64,000 nucleotides of DNA from an uncultured Blautia sp. (GTDB lineage Bacteria > Bacillota > Clostridia > Lachnospirales > Lachnospiraceae): contig UQCM01000004.1 of assembly GCA_900539525.1 (NCBI GenBank), positions 1-64,000 on the forward strand, read 5' to 3'. The notes under the pieces are model-generated. The model had not been told where the DNA came from. It made no database searches and was given only the letters and a program-made list of their open reading frames with translations. Shown piece after piece: positions 19,101-26,637 of this stretch. The translations under genes and the position numbers were made by a program. How positions within the stretch are numbered: position 1 is the stretch's first letter; each line of letters opens with the position of its first letter.

Positions 19101-21619
19101 TCTCCAGGTGCCAGTGAAACATCACCGGCAAGTGTCAGTGCATAGGTCTTATCCTCCACAGATACACTTCCCGTCTGCTCCGTTGTACTTCCGATTGCTT
19201 CATATGCCGGAATCTCTTCCCAGTCTGCGGAAACCTCACGGACAAAGGTCCAGAAATTATTCTTATGGCTTCCGTTATAAGTTCCTCCAAGCTGCGTAAG
19301 GCGCACGCGCACATAGCGTGCCTTAACATTTAACGCTTTTTCAATCTTATGGATGGAACCCTCTTCCGTGTAATCCTCTACATTTGTCCATGTATTTCCA
19401 TCTTCTGAATATTCCAGACTGAAAAAGTGGAAAATATCATGATGCGTATCATCCTTGCCCTGTACAAACGTTACATTTTTCACCAGAACAGGAGTTCCAA
19501 AATCAATACCAAAATAATCATTCAGTTTCTGATCTGTCTGAAAGCTTCCATAGGTAGACAGATTACCGTCCATGGCTTTTGTGCTCTCCGCTCCTGCCTC
19601 AACGGCATTTCCGCCAAACATCCCATAAAATACCGGATTCGGCTCTGCAGAACCGGATCCCATGTACGGAGCCAGCATATCTTTTGCCACTGCTACTGCT
19701 CTCTTAACAAACGGAACCAGATACTTGCTTCCGGCCTTTGCCTTATTGTTTGATCCCTGATAGGTGGGGTAGGTGTCCTGGGTGTCCATCGCCTTGCCTG
19801 CGATACTGAACGCATCCCAGCCGCCCATAACATCACCTTTCTCGAGTGCGATCAGTGCTTCCAGAACCTTTCTGCCTGCTGTTGCCACATCATTCAGTGA
19901 TTTCAGCCATGGATCCAGCTCTGCCACCAGCTCTGTATTTGCGCAGCTGCCACGGAATTCCGTAACTGCATCCGTCATATGCTTAAATTCTGTCATAAGA
20001 GCAGTTACATCTGCATCCCCTTCCAGTGTTGCCCCGCTGTTGATTGCTTCGGTGACCTTATCAAGTGTATCCTTCAGATATTCTGACTCCGGGAAACCTG
20101 CCGGCACACGTCCCGATCCCGGACAGTTTGACACATTCCTGGCAATGGTCAGATATGCGTCGTATACCTCCGGCTGCAGATATTTAAAGGCTTCCTCCCA
20201 TATGGTATTTGCCTTCTCCAGATAGTTGTTGTTATTCCAGAACAGGCAGCCAAGCTGGTACAGCCCCACCTTGTTTGCCTCGGTAAACCGGGATGGATTC
20301 GATACCGCACCTGCAAGACCGGTTACTCCATCTCTCGCATAGTGTGTGATGTTTCCGAGATATACGCCTGATGGTCCATGCTCATTTACCGGATAGTTCA
20401 GCCAGAATACCGGTTCATGGTTCGTCTTCTCTCTCAGGAAATTCACGGTATCCTGGGTGATCGGTGAGTTTACATCGTCACCTGTCCAGAAAAGGTCGAT
20501 GGAATCATTTAATCCCTTTAACACTTCAAGCTCTGCACCATTACCGCTCCAGGCTCTGTTGTACCCCTGCATACAGTAGGTCAGGTTCTCACACTTCTTC
20601 GGTACAAGGAACTCATTGTCCAGCTTATTGAGGAAGCGCACAACCTCGGAGTGGCTTCCCGCACCGAAGTCATCATTCAGAATTGCAAATTTCCGCACTC
20701 CGGCATCATAAAGCTGCTGGAATTTTGCTACCAGCTTTGTAAAGTTCTGCTCAAATGCTGCATTATAATCGTCCGAGCCAACCGTCATATCTTTCAACCT
20801 GTTAAAGAAATAGGAAATATGTACAGACCAGCCATACTGTACCTTTGTCTCCTTCCCTACTTCTACCAGCTCTGCAATTTTTGCAATATCTTCTGCCGGA
20901 TACAATACATCATTTTTATGATAACTGTCCGTTTTCGAAGCATAAATATAGGTATTCATCTTCACATCTCTGGCAAACCGCATCAGGCTCTCACGTCCTT
21001 CATAGTTCCATCCGCCATAGAAGCCTTCGATAAATCCTCTCGTCTTCATCACTGCATAGTCTTCAATCTGGGCATTCAGAAATTTCTCTCCGTTAAAAGA
21101 GGAGAACATCATCTGAAGCGTGGCCAGACCGTAATAAACCGCATCCGTATCCTTACCCAGGATCATGATGGTGCCATCCTTGGCACTTACTACATAAGAA
21201 TCTGTTTTCGTAAACAGTTCAGAATCTGAAAGCTGCACGTGGCTGTCTGCCCAGGTATCTACCACACCATTACTTCCATCGATTCCCAGAAGGATCTGCT
21301 GACTCTCTGCTACCGTCTGGCTTTCCTTCTCCGTTCTGCCGTAATCCTCCAGGATCTCAGACAGAAAATCCTCTGTATACTGATCGATCCCCGGCTCTGC
21401 TACGACCTGGACATCCGTTCCAAGTTCAAAGCTTCCTGCCGTGTACGCTGTGTGCTGCGGTACCGGATAGATCGCATATGCATCCTGGGTCGAAGCATAT
21501 CCATCCTGCAGCACTTCCTCTGCATTTGCCGGCTTTTCAAATGCAGCTGCCGGCAGAATACTTGAAGCAAGCAGACTGACCGACAGCAAAATGCCGATGA
21601 ATTGTTTTTTTCTTTTCAT
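16106..21619 (-). CDS. Secreted GH84 beta-N-acetylglucosaminidase with CBM32-like, FIVAR and BspA-like repeats
   Basis: A 1837-residue surface enzyme that should release GlcNAc from glycans such as mucin or hyaluronan-like chains. Order: signal peptide (1-26); GH84 N-terminal domain (about 45-190); catalytic barrel (about 192-480) with RGFIEGFYGG and the acid/base pair Asp316-Asp317 in ILNDDFGAG; helical region; several F5/8-type (CBM32-like) sandwich domains (about 680-1270); four FIVAR modules (about 1280-1600, each with an ASAYxEDSYQAY core); six DPGNQ repeats; and a C-terminal BspA-like leucine-rich domain (about 1680-1830). No LPXTG motif is seen, so anchoring may depend on the C-terminal region. 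AAAGGAGG precedes the ATG. The domain layout resembles clostridial NagH/NagJ-type enzymes, with the BspA-like tail as an addition. Confidence 0.93.
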   Translation of the reverse strand: MKRKKQFIGILLSVSLLASSILPAAAFEKPANAEEVLQDGYASTQDAYAIYPVPQHTAYTAGSFELGTDVQVVAEPGIDQYTEDFLSEILEDYGRTEKESQTVAESQQILLGIDGSNGVVDTWADSHVQLSDSELFTKTDSYVVSAKDGTIMILGKDTDAVYYGLATLQMMFSSFNGEKFLNAQIEDYAVMKTRGFIEGFYGGWNYEGRESLMRFARDVKMNTYIYASKTDSYHKNDVLYPAEDIAKIAELVEVGKETKVQYGWSVHISYFFNRLKDMTVGSDDYNAAFEQNFTKLVAKFQQLYDAGVRKFAILNDDFGAGSHSEVVRFLNKLDNEFLVPKKCENLTYCMQGYNRAWSGNGAELEVLKGLNDSIDLFWTGDDVNSPITQDTVNFLREKTNHEPVFWLNYPVNEHGPSGVYLGNITHYARDGVTGLAGAVSNPSRFTEANKVGLYQLGCLFWNNNNYLEKANTIWEEAFKYLQPEVYDAYLTIARNVSNCPGSGRVPAGFPESEYLKDTLDKVTEAINSGATLEGDADVTALMTEFKHMTDAVTEFRGSCANTELVAELDPWLKSLNDVATAGRKVLEALIALEKGDVMGGWDAFSIAGKAMDTQDTYPTYQGSNNKAKAGSKYLVPFVKRAVAVAKDMLAPYMGSGSAEPNPVFYGMFGGNAVEAGAESTKAMDGNLSTYGSFQTDQKLNDYFGIDFGTPVLVKNVTFVQGKDDTHHDIFHFFSLEYSEDGNTWTNVEDYTEEGSIHKIEKALNVKARYVRVRLTQLGGTYNGSHKNNFWTFVREVSADWEEIPAYEAIGSTTEQTGSVSVEDKTYALTLAGDVSLAPGEYAGIKLEELAQLTSVVCQGSGTDALTLEYSENGAVWQTVPAQLNGELARYVRLVNRTESTQSITLSKFEATVAEAQMRPSLSVSGFSGLQGSWRDLFDGDTSTTVQTTDAQSKDDYILVDLGVTTAIHDLQITTTDDKPFQNAKIQVSVDQNTWEDIATVTNKGGDAVRDNIFYRITKNLNGKEVRYLKLLITADAQEALQLCNIDINRTAEKVNHAITGNVTGDLEKIIDGSISTVFAAEEVSDGTAYIEYKLTENTKIDSVIFLQDGAAITNARVTAQVYDGEKIETVSLGELDMASRQFGLDVSKDVLSFKVTWPSGTTPVLYEIITTTPQEQNLKSICTVTESGSGLQKVEYAVDDDTNTRWEGNAIKGGAATTTSWIQADMGEGRNVSVSRMTVSFYLKTYATDYDVQQSEDGQAWETLATLTNENGDTRDLLNTITLEKPAVKRYIRLFFRSMNANAAGHAVGIREWDIYGTTDREILEPAAATEEQIAQLQGMIQTLKSSIKEASAYPEDSYQAYAQALAAAEMILKGSQPKATPLQNALENLDTAAKPLKDLDAAKEKLQELINGLDIKDASAYTEDSYQAYVAALAAANAALTQGNLKAADIEKAKADLEAAVRGLKEKDESKNSLQDFIDGLEGSIKDASAYPAELYQAYVAALEAAQEVLSKADPEAADIEKAKTDLEAAVKALKDLDAAADAQKEALRELISGLAGSIKDASAYTEDSYQAYVTALAAANAALTQGNLKASDIEKVKMDLDAAVRALKPADPTNQDPGNQDPGNQDPGNQDPGNQDPGNQDPGNQKPSDKDPSKPTPQPEQPGNNTPAPIPGKVYEKNKVNYKVTSVSGQTVEAVNTTNNKLTSVKIPDQVNIEGKNYKVTSIAASAFKNHKKLRSVTIGKNVTVIGANAFANCTSLKKVTVNSKSLKQIDGKAFSGCKKLTSVRIKSTSLKKVGKSAFKGISKKAVIKVPAAKLKAYKKLLAKKGQSKTVKITK
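16681..16770 (-). repeat. Six 15-bp tandem repeats coding DPGNQ
   Basis: Six consecutive 15-base units of the type GATTGCCCGGATCCT (plus strand) encode Asp-Pro-Gly-Asn-Gln repeats, a flexible hinge between the FIVAR modules and the BspA-like domain of the GH84 protein. The units are nearly identical, so length variation by slippage in frame is plausible. Confidence 0.93.
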
Positions 21620-21722
21620 AAAAACCTCCTTTGTGTAAAATCTTATATTTTATCTTATCATTTTTTTAGAAATTTTGCACTATGAGTTTTTGTCTTTTTG
21701 AGTAAAATTAGTTACTTTTCAG

Positions 21723-21812
21723 TTACTATTCATACGTCAGACAGTTCGACGTGTTTTTTGCGAGTGCAGTGAAGCGGAAGCTACGTAAAAACCCGGGAGT
21801 AACCGCATCCCC
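21723..21812 (+). repeat. R3 repeat copy b (left half)
   Basis: This copy begins TTACTATTCATACGTCAG and runs to ACGTAAAAACCCGGGAGTA, matching the left 85 bases of the full R3 copy at 42550-42703 with scattered changes. It lies between divergent GH84 and dpaA genes. Confidence 0.85.
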
Positions 21813-21822
21813 TCTCTGATGG

Positions 21823-21851
21823 AACATAACAGGATCCCTGTGCATATAGTA
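21823..21851 (+). promoter_or_regulatory. Sigma-K-like promoter of dpaAB
   Basis: AACA (21823-21826) and CATATAGTA (21843-21851) match the sigma-K pattern (-35 mACm; -10 CATA-N3-TA) with suitable spacing, about 50 bases before the dpaA start. In Bacillus, the dipicolinate synthase genes are transcribed by sigma-K in the mother cell, which fits. Sigma-E and sigma-K promoters look alike, so the assignment is a proposal. Confidence 0.55.
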
Positions 21852-21900
21852 ATGATGGTTACCGCTTAGAAAACTGTTTTATGGAAGGTATTTCTCCTGT

Positions 21901-22809
21901 ATGATTTCTCAAACTTTTGATTTTTCTGTCATCGGCGGCGATATGCGTCAGGTGTATATTGCCCGGAAGCTTCTCGATGCGGGATACCGGGTCTGCTGTT
22001 TCTCCCTGTGCAATTCTTCAGACGCTGACGCTTCTGAACACAGCCATACATCCTTTCACGTATCTGAGACCCTGATGGATGCCGTCCGCCTGTCCCATAC
22101 CGTCATTGCACCAGTCCCTCTGTCCATAGACGGAAGCAGTCTGAACACAAAAACAGGCAGTATTTCACTGGATGATCTTGCTGACTGTCTGCGAAGCGGC
22201 CAATGCCTCTTCGCCGGATGTATTCCCGGGGCATTTTCATCTGCTCTTTCCCGGAAAAACATCAGCGTCATGGACTTTATGAACAGCGAAGAGCTCGCCC
22301 TGTATAATTCCATTGCCACTGCCGAAGGTGCTGTTGCAGAAGCCATCTGCCAGAGTCCGCGAAACCTTCATGGCAGCCGCTGCCTGATCCTTGGATATGG
22401 AAAATGCGCAAAAACACTTGCATCCCTGCTGAAAGGACTTCACTGTCAGGTCCATGTATGTGCAAGAAACAGGGTACAGCAGGCCGAGGCGGCTATTTTC
22501 TCGGATGGTGTATATGATCTGCATCAGTTAAAGCAGGCACTGAAGGAATCTGACTTTATTTTCAATACGGTTCCCGCCCTGCTGCTGGACCGGGAAATGC
22601 TAAGCCTTGTCAGACCGTACGCCTGCATCCTTGACCTGGCATCCGCCCCCGGAGGTACCGATTTCGCCGAAGCGCAAAGGCTCGGGCTTTCTGCCCGCCT
22701 GATGCCCGGACTGCCGGGGCGTTATGCTCCGGAATCCTCCGCTGAGGCTATCGTCGATCTGATTATTCATGAAGAAAACGCAATAAGGAGGGAATCTTTA
22801 TGTCATTAA
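21901..22809 (+). CDS. dpaA: Dipicolinate synthase subunit A
   Basis: DpaA with DpaB oxidises dihydrodipicolinate to dipicolinic acid, the main small molecule of the spore core, in the mother cell. The 302-residue protein has an N-terminal domain with FSVIGGDMRQVYIARKL (about 8-24) and a NAD-binding Rossmann domain starting near SRCLILGYGKCAKTLA (about 158-173); both are diagnostic of this family. GGAAGG lies 12 bases upstream of the ATG. The gene overlaps dpaB by 10 bases, so the two are translationally coupled. The gene is unlinked here to asd/dapG or dapA, unlike in Bacillus. Confidence 0.96.
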   Translation: MISQTFDFSVIGGDMRQVYIARKLLDAGYRVCCFSLCNSSDADASEHSHTSFHVSETLMDAVRLSHTVIAPVPLSIDGSSLNTKTGSISLDDLADCLRSGQCLFAGCIPGAFSSALSRKNISVMDFMNSEELALYNSIATAEGAVAEAICQSPRNLHGSRCLILGYGKCAKTLASLLKGLHCQVHVCARNRVQQAEAAIFSDGVYDLHQLKQALKESDFIFNTVPALLLDREMLSLVRPYACILDLASAPGGTDFAEAQRLGLSARLMPGLPGRYAPESSAEAIVDLIIHEENAIRRESLCH

Positions 22810-23378
22810 AAGGAAAAAAAATCGGTGTTGCATTCACCGGCTCTTTCTGCACCTGGGAGCTGGCATTTACGGGACTTCGCAGTCTGTCGGATGAAGGTGC
22901 TGAAATACAGACCATCTTTTCCGATGCCTCTCAATCTATCGACAGCCGTTTCGGTCGTGCCGATGCGTTTCTGGAGGAGGCTGCACGCATTACCGGAAAA
23001 CCGCCCATACGGACCATCGCCCAGGCGGAACCCATCGGTCCCGGAAGCCTTCTGGATATTCTGGTCATCCTTCCCTGTACCGGAAACACTCTGGCAAAGC
23101 TTGCAAACGGAATCACGGACTCTCCGGTACTGATGGCAGCCAAGGCACACCTGAGAAATGAAAAGCCTCTTGTTCTTTCGATTTCTACGAATGATGCACT
23201 TGGTATGAATATGAAGAACATCGGACTGCTTCTCAATGCAAAGCACATTTTTTTCGTGCCTTTTGGGCAGGATAATCCTGTGAAAAAACCAAATTCCATG
23301 ACAGCGCACACAGAATTTCTGATTCCATCCATTGAATCTGCTCTTGAAGGACGCCAGTTCCAGCCTGTCATCTGCTGA
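22800..23378 (+). CDS. dpaB: Dipicolinate synthase subunit B
   Basis: A 192-residue flavoprotein-like subunit (flavoprotein/UbiX-like fold: KIGVAFTGSFCTWE at the start, VILPCTGNTLAKLANGITD at about 90-108) that pairs with DpaA to make dipicolinic acid. The start ATG follows AAGGAGGGAATCTTT and overlaps the end of dpaA by 10 bases. Length and motifs are normal for the family. A short GC-rich hairpin with a T-rich tail follows the stop. Confidence 0.96.
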   Translation: MSLKGKKIGVAFTGSFCTWELAFTGLRSLSDEGAEIQTIFSDASQSIDSRFGRADAFLEEAARITGKPPIRTIAQAEPIGPGSLLDILVILPCTGNTLAKLANGITDSPVLMAAKAHLRNEKPLVLSISTNDALGMNMKNIGLLLNAKHIFFVPFGQDNPVKKPNSMTAHTEFLIPSIESALEGRQFQPVIC

Positions 23379-23382
23379 ATAC

Positions 23383-23415
23383 CTTCCGCCCGGCGGAAGT
23401 CTTACTATTTTTACA
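23383..23415 (+). terminator. Terminator candidate after dpaB
   Basis: CTTCCGCC and GGCGGAAG form an 8-bp stem with almost no loop, followed by TCTTACTATTTTT. It lies between dpaB and asnB. Confidence 0.6.
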
Positions 23416-23443
23416 ACCGTTTACAAAGAAAGGAGAAATCTGC

Positions 23444-25297
23444 ATGTGCGGAATCGCAGGATTTTGCAATCCCTTTATCTCATATGAAAAAGAAAGAACA
23501 CGCTGGCTGCCTGTTCTGGAAGAAATGAACCGCTCTTTGAAGCACCGCGGCCCGGATGATGAAGGAACTTATCTCAGACAGGGCTGTGCGCTGGCGCATG
23601 TCCGACTGAAAATCATTGACCTGGTGACAGGTCATCAGCCCATGACCTGCCAGACACCCGAAGGGGAATGTACCATTGTCTATAACGGGGAGATCTACAA
23701 TATGCCCGAGTTAAAGGCGGAACTTCGAATGGAGGGCGTCAGCTTCCAGACATCCAGCGACACAGAGGTGATCCTGCAGGGCTATCTGAATCATGGCGCA
23801 GATTATGTCCGAAAGCTGAACGGTATCTTCGCTTTCGCCATCTGGGACTCCCGCACGGAAGAACTGTTTCTCTTCCGTGACCGGCTGGGCGTGAAGCCGC
23901 TCTTCTACACACTGGCGGACCATACCCTTGTATTTTCCTCGGAAATCAAGGGCCTGTTTGCCTATCCCGGCATAACACCTGCCATCGACCGGGACGGTCT
24001 GTGTGAGATCTTCGCGCTCGGTCCGGCAAAGACCTACGGCAAAGGTGTATTTCGTGGGGTCCTGGAGGTTCTTCCCGGTTACTTCCTGTGTCTGAACCGT
24101 GAGGGACTTCATTCCCATGCCTACTGGACACTAAAGAGCCGCCCTCATACGGACAGCTTTGAGGAAACCGTTGCCCATACCTCCTGGCTGATCCGGGATT
24201 CTGTGAAAAAGCAGATGCTCTCCGATATTCCCATCAGCACCTTTCTCTCCGGTGGTGTGGACAGCAGTCTCGTCACTGCCATCTGCGCCAGGGAGCTGCA
24301 TCGCCAGGGAAAGAAGCTGAATACCTTTTCTTTTGACTTTCATGATAACAGTAAATATTTTCGCTCAAATTCGTTCCAGCCGGGTGAGGATCGTCCGTGG
24401 GTGGAAAAAATGGTGGACTGGTCCGGAACGAACCATCATTTTCTGGAATGCAGCAATGAGGATCAGTATGCATATCTGTTCAGGGCGGTCGATGCCCGCG
24501 ACCTTCCCTGTATGGCTGATATTGAGTCATCCATGCTTTATTTCTGTACCTGCGTCAAGCCTTACAACACGGTGACCCTAACCGGGGAATGTGCGGATGA
24601 GATTTTTGGCGGATATCCCTGGTTTCATTCAAAAGAAGCTTTTGACAGCAGGCTTTTCCCCTGGACTCCCGGTATGGAGCCCCGGAAGGTCCTGCTTTCT
24701 GATGAGCTTCTTCACGAGCTTCCGCTGGAGGAATATGCGCTGGCTGCCTGTGAGCGTACGATTCGGGAAACGCCTGTACTTGCGGAAGATTCTGCACAGG
24801 AGAAGCGGCGCAGGGAGATTTCCTATCTGAATCTGCGATGGTTCATGGCTACACTTTTAGACCGCATGGACCGTACCAGTATGTATGCCTCCCTGGAGGC
24901 CCGTGTTCCTCTGGCTGACCATCGCATCGTAGAATATCTGTGGAATGTTCCATGGGAAATGAAAAGTCATGGGGGAATTGTGAAGTCGCTGCTGCGGCAT
25001 GCAGGCGCGGACTTTCTGCCGGAAGAGATCCTCTGGCGGCGCAAGAGTCCTTATCCGAAGACTTATGATCCGGCTTATGAGAGGATGCTGGGTGAACGGC
25101 TGAAGGAAGTGATCTCGGATCCTCACGCACCTGTGCGCAGGCTTCTGGATGTACGGAAGGTGCAGGCGTTTGTTGACAGCCCTTCTGATTATGGAAAGCC
25201 CTGGTACGGGCAGCTGATGGCGGGGCCGCAGATGATGGCGTATATGCTTCAGATCAATTACTGGCTGGAGAAATACGGGGTGCAGATCTGTATGTAA
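23444..25297 (+). CDS. asnB: Asparagine synthetase B, glutamine-hydrolysing
   Basis: AsnB makes asparagine from aspartate, ATP and glutamine. The 617-residue protein starts with the nucleophile Cys2 (MCGIAGF) of the class II glutaminase domain (about 1-220), followed by the synthetase domain with the PP-loop LSGGVDSSLVTAIC (about 268-281). The length is typical. AAAGGAG precedes the ATG. It stands between dpaAB and a repeat-filled convergent gap; 65 bases and a weak terminator separate it from dpaB, so co-expression is possible but not needed. Confidence 0.95.
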   Translation: MCGIAGFCNPFISYEKERTRWLPVLEEMNRSLKHRGPDDEGTYLRQGCALAHVRLKIIDLVTGHQPMTCQTPEGECTIVYNGEIYNMPELKAELRMEGVSFQTSSDTEVILQGYLNHGADYVRKLNGIFAFAIWDSRTEELFLFRDRLGVKPLFYTLADHTLVFSSEIKGLFAYPGITPAIDRDGLCEIFALGPAKTYGKGVFRGVLEVLPGYFLCLNREGLHSHAYWTLKSRPHTDSFEETVAHTSWLIRDSVKKQMLSDIPISTFLSGGVDSSLVTAICARELHRQGKKLNTFSFDFHDNSKYFRSNSFQPGEDRPWVEKMVDWSGTNHHFLECSNEDQYAYLFRAVDARDLPCMADIESSMLYFCTCVKPYNTVTLTGECADEIFGGYPWFHSKEAFDSRLFPWTPGMEPRKVLLSDELLHELPLEEYALAACERTIRETPVLAEDSAQEKRRREISYLNLRWFMATLLDRMDRTSMYASLEARVPLADHRIVEYLWNVPWEMKSHGGIVKSLLRHAGADFLPEEILWRRKSPYPKTYDPAYERMLGERLKEVISDPHAPVRRLLDVRKVQAFVDSPSDYGKPWYGQLMAGPQMMAYMLQINYWLEKYGVQICM

Positions 25298-25317
25298 AGA
25301 TTTGGATTTCGCAGGAC

Positions 25318-25590
25318 GCGGGTGAGGCGGCTTCTGTTACACGCAAACCTGGGGCAACGCTCCGGTGAACTAACTTCAACATAGGAAACGCTCTTTAAGC
25401 GTTTCCTATGTTGTCGCGGTGGTCGTCGAGTGGACATGTGAACATGTCCGTTCGACTCGTCACTCGCGCAAACTCCGACTAAGACGCTCAGGAAAGCCTT
25501 CGCGCCTAAGTCTGCGTAGGAAGTGGATTTCACCTGCGCTAAAAGCGCCCCTGAAATGGTTTGCTTAGTAACAGAAGCCGCCTCACCCGC
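25318..25590. repeat. R4 palindromic element, long copy
   Basis: The element is bounded by a 23-bp perfect inverted repeat (25318-25340 and 25568-25590; left arm GCGGGTGAGGCGGCTTCTGT and on). Inside are the conserved blocks ACGCAAACC, GGGGCAACGCT, AGCGCCCCTG, GAAATGGTTTGC and TTAGTAAC shared with the second copy at 63408-63499. About 180 extra bases fill the centre, including a perfect hairpin AACATAGGAAACGCT / AGCGTTTCCTATGTT and one around GGACATGTGAACATGTCC. It lies at the convergent ends of asnB and the reductase gene. Confidence 0.85.
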
Positions 25591-25671
25591 TGTGTATTAA
25601 AGACATTTAAGTACGCCTTGGCATACTTGCTGTAATGAGCCTTTTATCTGCTGTCTAATACTGAACAGCAG

Positions 25672-25730
25672 ATATGAGTTGCCCGACAAATGAGCCTTTC
25701 CATTTGTCCCCTGGCTCATGCTTATTTTAG
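25672..25730. repeat. R5 repeat copy a
   Basis: The block ATATGAGTTGCCCGACAAAT with GAGCCTT (25672-25698) is repeated exactly at 30898-30924. Here GACAAATG pairs with CATTTGTC and GAGCC with GGCTC. It is preceded by an ATCTGCTGT/ACAGCAGAT hairpin. With the R4 copy it fills the 445-base gap 25298-25742; no gene is seen there. Confidence 0.75.
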
Positions 25731-25742
25731 ATATCATACATT

Positions 25743-26273
25743 TTAGCAGCTGTAAACGACATCGATTACTCCATCAATTTCCCGCACGCTCTGCATGCAG
25801 AGCTGCAGTCCCGGATGGGAACGGTCAAACAGGGGGATTCCGCCGCCTAATACGACCGGCATGATGTTCAGGTGGATCTCATCGATCAGACCGGTGTCCA
25901 TCAGCTGGTTTGCCAGATTGGCGCCGCCGCAGATCCAGATGCCGCCGCCCTCCATTTCTTTTAGCTCCTGCATAAATTTTTCCGGCCGTTTCTGGATAAA
26001 TGCGATGCCCCGCTTATCATCCATTTCATGATGTGTAAATATATAGCTCTTTAGATTCTGATAGGGCCACTCTTCCGGTGAGAGTTCTGTGGTGATCTGC
26101 TGATAGGTATTCATTCCCATCACAACGGTATCTATCCCGGCAATAAATTCATTATATCCGTAATCTTCTCCATTTCCTGAATTTTCTCCTGTCAGTCTGT
26201 CAACTTTTCCATTCTGATCTGCGATGTATCCATCCAGGCTTACCGCAATATATAAAGTCACTTTTCTGCTCAT
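25743..26273 (-). CDS. Dihydrofolate reductase / RibD C-terminal family protein
   Basis: A 176-residue protein of the RibD C-terminal/DHFR-like fold (YwjB/YyaP group): KVTLYIAVSLDGYIAD at the start, GIDTVVMGMNTYQQI (about 47-61), GGIWICGGANLANQL (about 111-125) and VVLGGGIPLF (about 142-151). The fold binds NADPH, but physiological substrates of these stand-alone members are mostly unknown; it need not reduce folate or a riboflavin precursor. The start at 26273 has GGAG nine bases upstream; the long frame to 26408 lacks support. It is convergent with asnB across a repeat-filled gap and divergent from the P-type ATPase, with an R2 copy between. Confidence 0.85.
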   Translation of the reverse strand: MSRKVTLYIAVSLDGYIADQNGKVDRLTGENSGNGEDYGYNEFIAGIDTVVMGMNTYQQITTELSPEEWPYQNLKSYIFTHHEMDDKRGIAFIQKRPEKFMQELKEMEGGGIWICGGANLANQLMDTGLIDEIHLNIMPVVLGGGIPLFDRSHPGLQLCMQSVREIDGVIDVVYSC

Positions 26274-26422
26274 AGATTTCATCTCCATTCTCCGCTCCGG
26301 ATGTCCCGGAGCATTTACATTGCTGTTGATCCCCTTTACAGGGCGGTGAACGGTTTCCGCTGCCTGCGCAGCTCGTAACAGTGTACTACAAAACACAGGA
26401 TTTCTCAATAGAAAAATGATAA

Positions 26423-26585
26423 GATGCCAGGGTCAAAAGGTCATGATTTTCATGCTTGCATGAAAAATCATGACTCCTTGACCCGCTAAACATGAGAAAG
26501 TAGCCATTTTTCGAAGAAAAATGAGCGGATTTCGAATGTTTTTCGGATTTTGGGAGCGCGATGCGCGGAAAAATCCGAAGGCATC
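26423..26585 (+). repeat. R2 repeat, full copy a
   Basis: The copy runs from GATGCCAGGGTCAAAAGGTC to GGCATC, with GATGCC/GGCATC inverted ends. Three hairpins are visible: GTCATGATTTTCATGC / GCATGAAAAATCATGAC; GCCATTTTTC / GAAAAATGAG; and CGGATTTT-GGGAGCGC / GCGCGGAAAAATCCG. It lies just upstream of the P-type ATPase gene. Confidence 0.9.
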
Positions 26586-26637
26586 ATATTTTTCATCGGG
26601 AGGCATATATTTTCTTAACGGAAAGGGGGACAAGTGC

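Noticed and set aside
26521..26637. N-terminal extension of the P-type ATPase open frame
   Set aside because: The extension translates R2 repeat sequence, and a strong ribosome site stands before the internal ATG at 26638.
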